28,414 nt of DNA from Aquabacter sp040755535 (GTDB lineage Bacteria; Pseudomonadota; Alphaproteobacteria; Rhizobiales; Xanthobacteraceae): contig JBFMAV010000057.1 of assembly GCA_040755535.1 (NCBI GenBank), positions 1-28,414 on the forward strand, in the 5' to 3' direction. Below are positions 19,101 to 24,083 of the stretch, one piece after another. A model generated the notes under the pieces. It worked only from the letters and a program-made list of their open reading frames with translations, did not search any database and was not told the DNA's origin. Made by a program: the position numbers and the translations under genes. Each line of letters opens with the position of its first letter. Positions within the stretch are counted from its first letter, which is position 1.

Positions 19101-19747
19101 CCACCCGTTCCGCCCCAGGAATCGGAGACGCCACCGTCGCCATAGCCGCCATTGCCGCCGCTGCCGCCATTGGCGACCACGGCAACGGCGCTGGCCGCGG
19201 GCATCAGGCCGGACGGCGCCTGGAACTGGCCCATCGCTGTAACAGAAAGGGTGCCGCCATTGCCGCCGCTGCCACCATTGCCACCGGTGCCGTTGCAGCA
19301 GGTGGAATCGCCTTCGCCGCCGGTGCCCCCGTTGCCCCCGAAGGAAAGGATGGCGGTGGACTGGGTGACCGAACCGCTGAAATTGCCCCCTCCGCCGCCG
19401 GTCCCGCCATTGCCGCCCGTGGCCGCGCCGAAGGTATCATGCTCATAAGAGCCGGCGGCGCCCCCGAAGCCGTAGAGATTGATGATGGTCTGGCCCTGTG
19501 CGGCCATGGGCGCCACTGCCAAGGCGGCAAGGCCCGCCAGGGTGGATGTGAGCGCCGTCGAGACGCGCAACCGCGCATGAGACGCGCCATACACACTGCC
19601 ACGACCGTTTCCGGCCCGAATTCCGCCCCGCGACATGCCCGCCCCCGCCAAACATAGCCGTTCCGCCCGCCGCAACACGGGCAATGCTCGACTACGTCCA
19701 TACCACGCGCTGGCCAGACCGGCCACCCCAGCAATGTTCAGACGCAT
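10184..19747 (-). CDS. Giant glycine-rich repeat autotransporter (type Va), outer-membrane beta-barrel
   Basis: This 3187-residue protein has three parts. The N-terminus has an extended basic region and a hydrophobic signal core at about residues 64-80, with cleavage probably near 84-86. The passenger (about 87-2620) is almost wholly glycine-rich repeats with the core A-Q-S-I/V-G-G-G-G-G. A non-repetitive beta-helix-like linker leads to a C-terminal barrel at about 2900-3187, which ends FAVHF with the terminal phenylalanine expected for BAM recognition. It should insert in the outer membrane and display or release the passenger. The start at ATG 19747 has a weak ribosome-binding site; Met38 at 19636, after a G-rich stretch, is a real alternative. 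Cysteines are nearly absent: one near residue 32, an adjacent pair in STCCNG near the N-terminus, and two at the barrel edge. Adhesion or matrix function is inference. Confidence 0.93.
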   Translation of the reverse strand: MRLNIAGVAGLASAWYGRSRALPVLRRAERLCLAGAGMSRGGIRAGNGRGSVYGASHARLRVSTALTSTLAGLAALAVAPMAAQGQTIINLYGFGGAAGSYEHDTFGAATGGNGGTGGGGGNFSGSVTQSTAILSFGGNGGTGGEGDSTCCNGTGGNGGSGGNGGTLSVTAMGQFQAPSGLMPAASAVAVVANGGSGGNGGYGDGGVSDSWGGTGGTGGAGGSAAVFVLGNSVITGAATGGTAISVTANGGAGGSGGDASSVATADGARGGAGGMGGTASVYIATGAQISATGTSANALFVSANGGAGGPGAGASDSFNENGGNGGVGGSAIQTGRAASVVISNGSTLSTNGYAGAAVVVQSLGGAGAQGGSVGGFFSGSGGSGSAGGSSGYAYLSNAGTVTTSGSGSVGIVVQSVAGGGGNGGASNSVFGSMGGNGASSGDAGQARAINVGAVGTSGSYSHGMLVQSVGGGGGSLILGGGASVSIGGTATQSGTGIGASAIATNTGSIVTSGAFSDGILVQSIGGGGGSGGGAAGWASLGGRGAGGGNADAARLQNYGAVSTGGYAAIGLSAQSIGGGGGRGGGASSIGLGVSMAIGGAAGIGGAGGSVYVRNAAANPATINVTTTGDHATAILAQSIGGGGGAGGSAQSTAIGFAALGLGGSGGVGGNAGGVTVINDSGIQTSGDRANGILAQSIGGGGGVGGSAKSTAVGIYFAAAVALGANGGGGGIGATASVTNNASIVTTGMDSFGIVAQSIGGGGGHGGSSAAKSVAVGLEAPAVGVSVSIGGSGGSGDISGTASVVNAGTISTTGMGAGGILAQSIGGGGGAGGDSSALSVAGSPEGALNLNVALGGSGGSGADASSVIVDNSGSITTSGDFADAVQAQAIGGGGGNGGVGTTGGAALTMPGETSISLSLGGGGSGGSAGNAFSTYVANGVTLTSQVRVTNSGSIATAGASARGIFAQSVGGGGGSAGGGTANANGGTVAATFSIGGTGGGGGAGGDVWVTNSGSIVTTGDDADGVLAQSVGGGGGVGGSASSTTKTGSASFSGMIPGSSGSSFALSASLGGSGGGGGVGGSVNVVSGTSAQAASIVTTGDHSSAIFAQSVGGGGGKGGTAAGAESGGKVGLTLTLGGTGGGGGAGGAVTVNTLGTIATSGTDSIAIFAQSVGGGGGRAGNTNSTTTSKIALGGAIGLAGGAGGNGGTVTVSTMGSITTQGALSDAILAQSIGGGGGTGSSAGADAHASGQQSVSLSASLGGSGGVGGIGNTVTVTNAAVISTSGAHANAILAQSVGGGGGKGGNVSAKGAGGSYNISASLGGSGGSASIGGYVSVTNSGALSVSGDQAIGILAQSVGGGGGVAGNSANTANGGKVGVSFGLSGSGGSGGNGGSVLVQNSGAILTSGAGGTAILAQSIGGGGGTSGTASDAASAKIGVGATLSGEGGGGGQGGQVTVQISQPASGPISIVTQGSHADAILAQSVGGGGGSASAASSTAAGAGNQGAGVALSMGGAGGGGGTGGGVYVTNGAQVGQGATLYTTGIMSSGIVAQSIGGGGGRGGASSSSTAGQGIADVSATLGGSGGYGGGGTNVQVTSGGDIKTLGNHSSGIIAQSIGGGGGNASTASTAAKDSKADANVSATLGGSGGVGGQGGQVRVLALGTIVTEGASAVGILAQSVGGGGGAAAASQESATGGKVAVTLGLGGEGGNGTEGGNVEVQARGSIGTSGAHATGILAQSIGGGGGNGGSSNNAATSKIAVGGSMGGHGGSAGNGNTVSVQLGGTTNAVISTSGVGADAVLAQSIGGGGGNASSGSGKADGAGGQGGSLDVTLGGTGGAGGQGGEVTVQNQGQPAAIQTSGDHANGLVAQSIGGGGGRGGAASSTTGGSAVVALSASLGGEGGQGARGGNIRIQNSGSIKTIGAHAVGIIAQSIGGSGGNAVLASGRAADTKADANIAASLGGSGGSGGVGGQVEVLHTGVITTEGNFGIGILAQALGGGGGHAGATHDSGDGGKVTLTFGLGGTGGTGSYGGQVQVGLGGSIYTSGHSATAVLAQAIGGGGGNAGATNNAVTGTIALGTDLGGSGGQGGQGGQVNVALNQQQNVKIVTTGALSDGVLAQSIGGGGGNGGAGNGKADGASGADVALNLSLGGTGGSGGSGGTVQVSDQANQNGLISTSGHESAGLVAQSIGGGGGKGGATASASAGSSKVTVSGSLGGTGGNGARGGTIYVAVSNAIVTRGDGADGILAQSVGGGGGNAAFVNSIGKDDKSDVALALSLGGNGGAGGTGGTVNVSQAGTTLNTYGEASIGIVAQSIGGGGGRASAASTSANGGTVNGSLSIGGTGGQGNWAEQVTVNVNGSIITAGANADGVLAQSIGGGGGNMLATSSSAKGIASLGVSIGGSGGLGSDGGGVSVSVGPQALISTTGRNAHGILAQSIGGGGGKVGTTSASALAGLSFGGAQGGSGGQGNAVNVQVSGVVQTSGAGANALFLQSIGGGGGLAGDMASTVFDVSVDSVGTGGGDGNGGNISATVNGSGTVATSGNRAAAINAQSIGGGGGTIQTAGVSGVGTAGGQGNGGLIVLNVSGAVSATGLDAPGIFAASLGSGSAGTITVNVNAGGSVIGGTGASGAGIVMVGGDNNQVNIAASGLVTSIGQNAILAGDASDQVVNAGTVTGSVDLGAGFNGFSNLAGGLFNTGSLVALNGGPLSNAGTLSPFGAGKIGVTAVTGALSTFATSVIAIDVDPVRAKTDLITISGAANVTGSVFVNPLSMAPNVTLTYLTSPTLTSTAVYTDNSIIYSWLESLQSNDGTSSLSVTPQANFTPAGLSLSANQQSIAGHLQAAWNAGGSASTNQVFSSLIGSSTNAADYQNTLTDLSPELLGSTASTRTSESRAVLNRTMSCPVFAEGTMLVVEDQCAWARMIFGRTTQTSTSENQGFTTDTLTAQTGVQVQVAPNWFTAFSVAYQEAWTTGAGNSSWTSASGFDVSAALKYQNGPWLFALAADFGWMNADSTRTIASMGTSPSSSSDTYNLTGRFRVAYDMPFKDFYLRPYVDFDVSYVNAPSYVEAGFSGAELYIYGSDQTTFIVSPALEWGTRYVMASGTVLRPYVTAGMSFSTNDSWTTTAAFLGAPTGTGTFDTVTYMPSTLANFDVGFQALLPNRWEFKLDYGLSLGDNYTSQAGMARFAVHF
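11930..18676 (-). repeat. Tract of about 37 glycine-rich passenger repeats, period about 60-70 residues
   Basis: About 37 copies of a unit starting I-L-A-Q-S-I/V-G-G-G-G-G were counted by reading the protein. Each copy runs through a short Ser/Ala/Asn-rich stretch, a strand, then G-G-x-G-G-x-G-G, a strand of the type V-x-V-x-N-x-G, and I-x-T-x-G. On the plus strand the core appears as CCGATGGACTGGGC, with at least a dozen exact copies, placed about every 180-210 bases. The first copy (from 18676) and the last (from 11959) are degenerate, and looser glycine-rich units extend to about 19460. The copies differ in sequence, so this is not a simple assembly artefact. The alternating short strands and glycine runs suggest a beta-helix or polyglycine-II-like stack; this is inferred. 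Confidence 0.9.
12827..15700 (-). repeat. Three tandem five-unit super-repeats (966, 951 and 957 bases) within the passenger
   Basis: Fifteen consecutive units form three blocks, at 15700-14735, 14734-13784 and 13783-12827. Unit lengths in residues by hand count are 61-66-70-62-63, 61-64-67-62-63 and 61-64-68-62-64. Each phase also keeps its own signature: phase 1 has G-G-K-V, phase 2 S-K-I or T-I, phases 3 of the second and third blocks share G-K-A-D-G-A, phase 4 starts with R-G-G or K-G-G after the glycine run, and phase 5 has D-x-K-A-D-A-N or D-D-K-S-D. The next unit (from 12826) again has 61 residues and G-G-T-V. A shortened four-unit version (61-60-64-61) precedes the first block, starting at 16438. 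Block boundaries computed from residue counts agree exactly with the isoleucine or valine codons read in the DNA. Confidence 0.88.
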
Positions 19748-19942
19748 CCACGTCAGCCAATACGACCATTACAAATATGTTACATTTTAGGACGAACCCC
19801 ATTCTCTTAAATAAGACTATCCACTTTACACATGAATCAGAGGATCGAAAAAATAATAATAACACTACAAATGACAGAGATCACAAAGATAAATTTTTTT
19901 CTGAATTTTCATTCATCATTATTCCAGAAGAATTATTATCAT
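19748..19942. promoter_or_regulatory. AT-rich regulatory island upstream of the autotransporter operon
   Basis: This gap lies between the amino acid ABC transporter operon and the autotransporter gene, both on the minus strand. Direct counts give 16 G+C of 60 at 19801-19860 and 15 of 60 at 19861-19920, about 26%, against roughly two thirds in the flanking genes. The change begins abruptly at the ABC ATPase stop codon. It holds runs such as AATAATAATAA and ATTTTTTT on the plus strand. No credible gene is seen in it, and no strong hairpin with T-run that would end the upstream operon. It probably holds the autotransporter promoter and sites for an AT-binding regulator. Confidence 0.7.
19808..19836 (-). 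promoter_or_regulatory. Candidate sigma-70-type promoter of the autotransporter operon
   Basis: On the minus strand TTCATG (19836-19831) is followed after 17 bases by TATTTA (19813-19808), about 60 bases upstream of the ATG at 19747. Both hexamers are imperfect, and in such AT-rich sequence near-matches occur by chance, so this is only a candidate. Confidence 0.3.
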
Positions 19943-20734
19943 CTACAGAATTTGACCAAGGAAGGCACGGGTCCGAGGATCGCGGGGATCTGAAAAGAAC
20001 GTCGCAGGCGGGCCGTGCTCAACGATCAGCCCCGCATCCGTGAAATAGATGTGGTCCGCCACTTCGCGGGCAAATCCCATTTCATGGGTCACCAAAATGC
20101 AGGTCATGCCCTCTTCCGCCAGTTCGCGGATGGTGAGGAGCACCTCCTTCACCGTCTCGGGGTCGAGCGCCGCCGTCACTTCATCGAACAGCATGACATC
20201 CGGGCGCATGGCCAGCGCCCGGGCGATGGCGACGCGCTGCTGCTGCCCGCCGGACAATTCGCCGGGATAGGCATTCTCTTTCCCCGAGAGGCGCACCTTG
20301 GCCATGAGCGCGCGGGCGCGGGCTTCCACCTCCCCCTTGTCCTGCTTCAGCACATGGACCGGCGCCATCATCACGTTCTGGAGCGCCGTGCGGTGGGGAA
20401 AGAGGTTGTATTGCTGGAACACCATGCCGACCTTGCGGCGCAGGGCCAGCTTGTCGAGGTCGGGATCGTTTACCTCCTGCCCCTCCACGCGGATGGTGCC
20501 GGCATCGATGGGCACCAGCGCGTTGATGCAGCGAATGAGGGTCGATTTGCCCGAGCCCGACGGCCCGATGATGCAGACCGCCTCGCCCTTCGCCACATCC
20601 ATGGACACGCCCTTCAGCACTTCGAGCTGGCCGAAGGATTTGCGCACGTCCACGAGGCGCACCAAGGGCTGGTCGGGTGTCCAGCCATTGTCGCCGGGCG
20701 GGGAAGCGGGTGGCACGATGGAGGTCTCCGTCAC
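19943..20734 (-). CDS. Polar amino acid ABC transporter, ATP-binding protein
   Basis: This 263-residue ATPase drives amino acid import from the cytoplasmic face of the membrane. It has Walker A GPSGSGKS, Q-loop VFQQYNLFPH, signature LSGGQQQR, Walker B VMLFDEVTAALDP and the switch histidine in THEMGFA. It belongs to the GlnQ/HisP type. In Walker B the usual Pro after DE is Val, a variant I recall in some alphaproteobacterial members, so probably functional. The start is GTG at 20734, overlapping the permease stop in a 4-base GTGA, which implies coupling. A proline-rich extension of about 20 residues precedes the first strand. The stop is TAG at the very edge of the AT-rich island. Together with two permeases and a binding protein it forms a complete importer; the substrate is not determined by sequence alone. 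Confidence 0.95.
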   Translation of the reverse strand: MTETSIVPPASPPGDNGWTPDQPLVRLVDVRKSFGQLEVLKGVSMDVAKGEAVCIIGPSGSGKSTLIRCINALVPIDAGTIRVEGQEVNDPDLDKLALRRKVGMVFQQYNLFPHRTALQNVMMAPVHVLKQDKGEVEARARALMAKVRLSGKENAYPGELSGGQQQRVAIARALAMRPDVMLFDEVTAALDPETVKEVLLTIRELAEEGMTCILVTHEMGFAREVADHIYFTDAGLIVEHGPPATFFSDPRDPRTRAFLGQIL

Positions 20735-21597
20735 TGGTTCAGCTGGAACCGGCGTTCCAGATAAAGGGTGAAGCGCTCAATGGGGTAGCAGTAGACAAAG
20801 AAGCACAGCATGGCGAAGCCATAGAGCGGCGCCAGCAGGTCCGGCCGTCCGCCCTCCGCCGCATGCACCTGCGCCGTCAGGGTGAGCATCTCGCTGACCC
20901 CCACGATGGAGGCCTGAACGGTGGCCATGGTGATGAGGGAATAGAGATTCATCCAGGGCGGCAGCATGCGCTTCACGCATTGGGGCAGGATGATCATCCA
21001 CAAGGTCTGGCGCCGGGAAAAGGCAAGCGATTCCGCCGCCTCCCACTGCCCGCTCGGCAGCGAGGCGACCGCGCCGCGCACGATCTCAGACATGTTGGCC
21101 ATCACCGGCAGGGAAAAGCCGATGACCGCCTTCACCCAGTCCGGGAACGGCACGGTGTAGCCGAACAGGCGGAACTGGAACGGGATCATGAACATGGCGA
21201 AGAACAGCAGCACCAGCCACGGCGCATTGCGGAAGAATTGGGTGGCGCCCCAGGCCAGCGATCTCAAGGTCCGGTTCTCGCCGATCTGCGCCAGACCCAG
21301 CAGAATCCCTGCCGCCGTGCCGAGCGCCATGGCAAGCACCGACATGAGGATGTTGAAGCCGAACCCGGACAAGAGCAGCGGCGACCATTTCCAGATCACC
21401 TCCAGCGCGGAGAGACGCGCCCCATTGGCCTGGGCGAAGGCTCCGCCGCCCACCACCAGGCTCAGCCCGACGAACCCGACCAGGTGTACGAAGCGCAGGC
21501 GCGGCACCCGCCAGCGTGATGGCGCCGGCGGCTTATGGGGCAGCAGGACCGCCATCGGCCGCCCCTCCACCTGCGGGATCGCGTGGGTCCGGCTCAT
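20731..21597 (-). CDS. Polar amino acid ABC transporter, permease (HisM/GltK type)
   Basis: This 288-residue inner-membrane protein starts at ATG 21597, overlapping the preceding permease stop by 4 bases (ATGA). The frame extends upstream to 21693, but that part lies inside the other permease gene and has no permease character. A hydrophobic N-terminal segment (FVHLVGFVGLSLVVGGGAFA) is followed by a short periplasmic stretch, then the transport domain with about five segments. These include GFNILMSVLAMALGTAAG and NAPWLVLLFFAMFMIPFQ. The EAA-loop that docks on the ATPase is QWEAAESLAFSRRQTLWMII. It is longer than the partner permease because of this extra N-terminal segment. The two permeases should form a heterodimer. 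Confidence 0.94.
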   Translation of the reverse strand: MSRTHAIPQVEGRPMAVLLPHKPPAPSRWRVPRLRFVHLVGFVGLSLVVGGGAFAQANGARLSALEVIWKWSPLLLSGFGFNILMSVLAMALGTAAGILLGLAQIGENRTLRSLAWGATQFFRNAPWLVLLFFAMFMIPFQFRLFGYTVPFPDWVKAVIGFSLPVMANMSEIVRGAVASLPSGQWEAAESLAFSRRQTLWMIILPQCVKRMLPPWMNLYSLITMATVQASIVGVSEMLTLTAQVHAAEGGRPDLLAPLYGFAMLCFFVYCYPIERFTLYLERRFQLNQ

Positions 21598-22352
21598 CGC
21601 GCCGCCCCCTGGCCGTAGCCGGGAATGGCGAGCGCCTTTTCCCAGCGGTGCATGATGAAGACGAGGATGCCCACCAGCGTCGTGTAGACGCACAACAGCA
21701 CGATCATCATGACCGGTACATTCTGGCTGTCGGTCCAGATCTGCTTGGAGACATAGAGTGTTTCCGGCACGGCAATGGCATAGGCGAGCGTCGTCGTCTT
21801 CAGCAGGTTGACGAGATTATTGTTCAGAGAGGGCAGGCAGATGCGCAGAGCAAGCGGCAGCAGGATGTGGCGGTAGATGCCGAAACGCGTATAGCCGAGC
21901 GCCTCGGCCGCTTCCGTGGTGGTGCGCGGCACGGCCTCGATGCCGGAGCGGAAGATCTCCACATTGAAGGCCCCCGCGAACAGAGACAGCGAGACGATGG
22001 CCCACTGCACATTGGTCAGCAGCGGAACGCGCATCCCGTCCGCATCCTCGATGCGCGGCAGGATCTGCCCGAGCCCGAAATAGAAGAAGAAGATCTGCAC
22101 CAAAGGCGGCGTGTTGCGGAAGAGCACCACGAAGCCGTTGACGAGGCCGCGCACGACGCGCAGCGGCGATCCCTGTGCCCAGGCCCCCACGATGCCGATG
22201 GCGATGGAGATCAGGATGCAGACGAGGGACAGGTACACCGTCATGCCGAGACCGGACAGGAACCGCTGCCGGTCATAGGCATCATAGACGATGGTGAGAT
22301 TGATTCCGGTCGTCTCGTAGAGGTCGAGAAACCACTGGGAGATCACGTCCAT
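21594..22352 (-). CDS. Polar amino acid ABC transporter, permease (HisQ/GltJ type)
   Basis: This is a 252-residue inner-membrane permease of the polar amino acid uptake family. Membrane segments include GMTVYLSLVCILISIAIGIV, GFVVLFRNTPPLVQIFFFYF with the family motif RNTPPLVQ, and a C-terminal segment VPVMMIVLLCVYTTLVGILV. The EAA loop is TEAAEALGYTRFGIYRHILLP. The start is ATG 22352, 51 bases after the binding-protein stop; a strong hairpin sits in that gap. Its stop overlaps the next permease start by 4 bases. Presence of two different permeases plus ATPase and binding protein makes a complete PAAT-type importer. The exact amino acid cannot be told from the sequence. Confidence 0.95.
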   Translation of the reverse strand: MDVISQWFLDLYETTGINLTIVYDAYDRQRFLSGLGMTVYLSLVCILISIAIGIVGAWAQGSPLRVVRGLVNGFVVLFRNTPPLVQIFFFYFGLGQILPRIEDADGMRVPLLTNVQWAIVSLSLFAGAFNVEIFRSGIEAVPRTTTEAAEALGYTRFGIYRHILLPLALRICLPSLNNNLVNLLKTTTLAYAIAVPETLYVSKQIWTDSQNVPVMMIVLLCVYTTLVGILVFIMHRWEKALAIPGYGQGAAR

Positions 22353-22371
22353 GGAATGCGTCGCGACGAGC

Positions 22372-22394
22372 GCGCGGCGGGAGGCCCGCCGCGC
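22372..22394. terminator. GC hairpin between the binding-protein and permease genes (attenuator / mRNA stabiliser)
   Basis: GCGCGGCGGG (22372-22381) and CCCGCCGCGC (22385-22394) pair perfectly over 10 bases around a 3-base loop. The hairpin lies just 3' of the binding-protein gene and 5' of the first permease. No T-run follows on the minus strand, so full termination is unlikely. Such hairpins after binding-protein genes are known to protect the upstream message and reduce expression of downstream permeases, as in the malE-malF interval. Confidence 0.6.
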
Positions 22395-22403
22395 CGTGGC
22401 CCG

Positions 22404-23207
22404 TCAGCTTCCCTTATACTTCTCGTGCATGCGCTTGGAGTAGTCCGTGGGCTCGATGCCCCACTTCTTCTCCTCCTGAACGATGAAGCCGGTCTTCATC
22501 CAGTCCAGGGTGGTGTCGGTCATGAACTTGGCGAAGGCCTCCTCGCCCGGCGCCACCGCAAGGATCCAGGGCGCTTCCATGACGCCGGGAAGCGGCATGG
22601 CGTAATCGGCCGTCCATTCGGAATCCAGAAGCTTTCCCTGGATGAAGGTCTGGTCGTACAGATAGCCGATGCACTCGCCGCCCTTGAGCGCGAAGAGCGG
22701 CTTCTCCGAGCCGTCAAACGCCTTCACCTCGGCGCCGTATTTGGCGGAGACCTCCTTGTTGTACCAGGCGCCCGACGTGCCGCAGAGCACCTTCCCCTTC
22801 AGGTCTTCCCAGCTGCCCACCTTCGCCTTCTTGGAAAGCAGGATATTGACGGAGTCCGAGTAATATTGCGGGTCAATGGCCAGCGTCACTTTGCGCCGCT
22901 CGGGCTTGTCGGACATGGTGGCGATCATCAGGTCGATCTTGCCCTGCTGAAGGAACTCGATCCGGTTGGACGAGACCACCGGCACCAGTTCCAGCTTCAC
23001 GCCCAGGCGCTTGGCGACGTCGGCGGCGAGATCGGGCTCGATCCCGACAATGGCGCCCGAGGGGTCGCGGAAGCCAAAGGGTTTGTAATCGGCCTTCACG
23101 CCGACCACGAGCACGCCCTTCTTCTTCACATTCTCCAGCACATCGGCCTTTGCCGGCAGGGCGGCCGCCATCACGGCGAGGCTGGCGGCAATCAGAAGCT
23201 TCTTCAT
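22404..23207 (-). CDS. Amino acid ABC transporter periplasmic substrate-binding protein (SBP_bac_3)
   Basis: This 267-residue periplasmic protein has a clear signal peptide, MKKLLIAASLAVMAAALPAKA, cut after Ala21. The start ATG 23207 is preceded by GAAGGAG at good spacing; the frame extends about 70 codons upstream but with no family sequence, so that part is rejected. The mature start KKGVLVVGVKADYKPFGFRD and the following GIEPDLAADVAKRLG are the first strand and helix of type II polar amino acid binding proteins. Later parts include NRIEFLQQGKIDLMIATMS and the crossover-region GKVLCGTSGAWYN. Two cysteines are present in the mature protein (LCGTS and GECIG), possibly a disulfide. It is the first gene of a four-gene import operon, divergent from the TetR regulator. 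A ligand-binding arginine in its usual place (about PERRK) fits an alpha-amino acid or related ligand. Confidence 0.95.
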   Translation of the reverse strand: MKKLLIAASLAVMAAALPAKADVLENVKKKGVLVVGVKADYKPFGFRDPSGAIVGIEPDLAADVAKRLGVKLELVPVVSSNRIEFLQQGKIDLMIATMSDKPERRKVTLAIDPQYYSDSVNILLSKKAKVGSWEDLKGKVLCGTSGAWYNKEVSAKYGAEVKAFDGSEKPLFALKGGECIGYLYDQTFIQGKLLDSEWTADYAMPLPGVMEAPWILAVAPGEEAFAKFMTDTTLDWMKTGFIVQEEKKWGIEPTDYSKRMHEKYKGS

Positions 23208-23411
23208 CACGGGCTCCTTCCAGGCGCCGGTGACCCGGCGGGGCGTCCCGGACGGCTGCGCCGCGCGGGACCGGGCAACCAGCTTGCAAGAGCAGGACCA
23301 ATTGAGAAAGGGGTTTGTTTGTCGTCCAACGAAACCGTCCCTTGCCCGAACGGAATGCATCGCGTGCCTAAGCCATGGGCCGGCCGTGCGGGCGTCGCAG
23401 GAATTTACCGC

Positions 23412-23439
23412 TTGCATTGTGTTTCTGATGATTTATAAA
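23412..23439 (+). promoter_or_regulatory. Promoter of the TetR-family gene
   Basis: TTGCAT (23412-23417) and TATAAA (23434-23439) are separated by 16 bases. The -10 matches the sigma-70 consensus at 5 of 6 positions, the -35 less well. The start codon at 23466 follows at a suitable distance, with AGGAA near 23453 as ribosome-binding site. Confidence 0.55.
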
Positions 23440-23448
23440 AATCGTCAG
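23425..23448. promoter_or_regulatory. Operator-like palindrome over the TetR promoter
   Basis: CTGATGATTT (23425-23434) and AAATCGTCAG (23439-23448) form an inverted repeat with 9 of 10 positions complementary, around ATAA. The 24-base site covers the -10 element of the TetR promoter. Size, symmetry and place are typical of TetR-family autoregulatory operators. It could also affect the divergent importer promoter. No equally good copy was found before the efflux genes; only AATCGT with nearby ATCG and CGAT fragments recurs at 24157-24184. Confidence 0.6.
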
Positions 23449-23465
23449 TCAACAGGAATAACCGT

Positions 23466-24083
23466 GTGCCCCCGCTGTCCCGCGCCAAGGAAACCGCCGA
23501 CGAAACCCGCGAGCGCATCACGCGCGTCGCCGAGGAAATGTTCCGGCGCATGGGCTTCGCGAAGACCGCCGTGGCGGACATCGCAGCGGAACTCGGCATG
23601 TCGCCGGCGAACATCTACCGCTTCTTCCCGTCCAAGGTGGCGATCGTGAATGCCATCTGCGCCCGGGCTTTGGCGGAGGTGGAAGATGAAATCCGCGCCA
23701 TCGTCGCCCGCAAGACCCCGGCGCGCGTGCGCATCCATGACGTCTTCCAATGCGTGTTCGTCTATCACCGCGACAATTTTCTCAGCGAACGGCGCGTGCA
23801 CGACATGGTGCTGGTCGCCATCGAGGAAAATTGGGACGCCATCCAGGCCCATGTGACTCGGATGGAAGCGACCGTGCAAGGACTGATCGAGGAAGGCATC
23901 GCGGAGAAGGTCTTCGTTCCGCATGATGCGGCACCCACGGCCGCCGTCTTCATGGATGCCCTGGCGAAATTCTGCCATCCGATCCTGATCGCCGAAGACA
24001 TCGACCAGGATCTTGAGGCCCAGCAGCACCGCGTCATTTCCTATCTGCTGCGCAGCATCGAGGTGGAACGCACGCCCCTGTGA
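23466..24083 (+). CDS. TetR/AcrR-family transcriptional regulator
   Basis: This 205-residue regulator has an N-terminal helix-turn-helix domain at about residues 12-60, with MFRRMGFAKTAVADIAAELGMSPANIYRFFPSKVAIVNAI matching the TetR pattern in full (quoted in pieces: MFRRMGFAKTAVADIAAE; LGMSPANIYRFFPSK). The C-terminal part, rich in aromatic and His residues (VFVYHRDNFLSERRVHD), is a ligand-binding domain of unknown specificity. The start is GTG at 23466, after AGGAA; a GTG two bases earlier is out of frame. The gene lies 117 bases upstream of a membrane-fusion protein and RND pump on the same strand, the usual arrangement for a local repressor of efflux. A palindrome over its own promoter suggests autorepression. 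The inducer is unknown. Confidence 0.93.
   Translation: MPPLSRAKETADETRERITRVAEEMFRRMGFAKTAVADIAAELGMSPANIYRFFPSKVAIVNAICARALAEVEDEIRAIVARKTPARVRIHDVFQCVFVYHRDNFLSERRVHDMVLVAIEENWDAIQAHVTRMEATVQGLIEEGIAEKVFVPHDAAPTAAVFMDALAKFCHPILIAEDIDQDLEAQQHRVISYLLRSIEVERTPL

Larger units (their letters stand above)
23208..23465. promoter_or_regulatory. Divergent promoter region between the amino acid importer and the TetR regulator
   Basis: This 258-base gap carries the promoters of the importer (minus) and of the TetR gene (plus). The TetR side has a fair promoter and a palindrome, listed separately. For the importer, TTGACT on the minus strand near 23446-23451 could be a -35 element, but no good -10 lies at 16-18 bases, so its promoter is not assigned. 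A short palindrome CTTGCAAG lies near 23283. No further gene is seen. Confidence 0.5.

Noticed and set aside
19748..19942. AT-rich island as an attachment site, transposon remnant or small gene
   Set aside because: No inverted terminal repeats, target duplication, tRNA or integrase was seen. The one open frame through it (19684-20043, plus) has unlike composition along its length and overlaps two real genes on the opposite strand.
22404..23417. A longer binding-protein start at 23417
   Set aside because: The extra 70 codons have no signal peptide or family similarity, whereas ATG 23207 has a good ribosome-binding site and begins a clear signal peptide.
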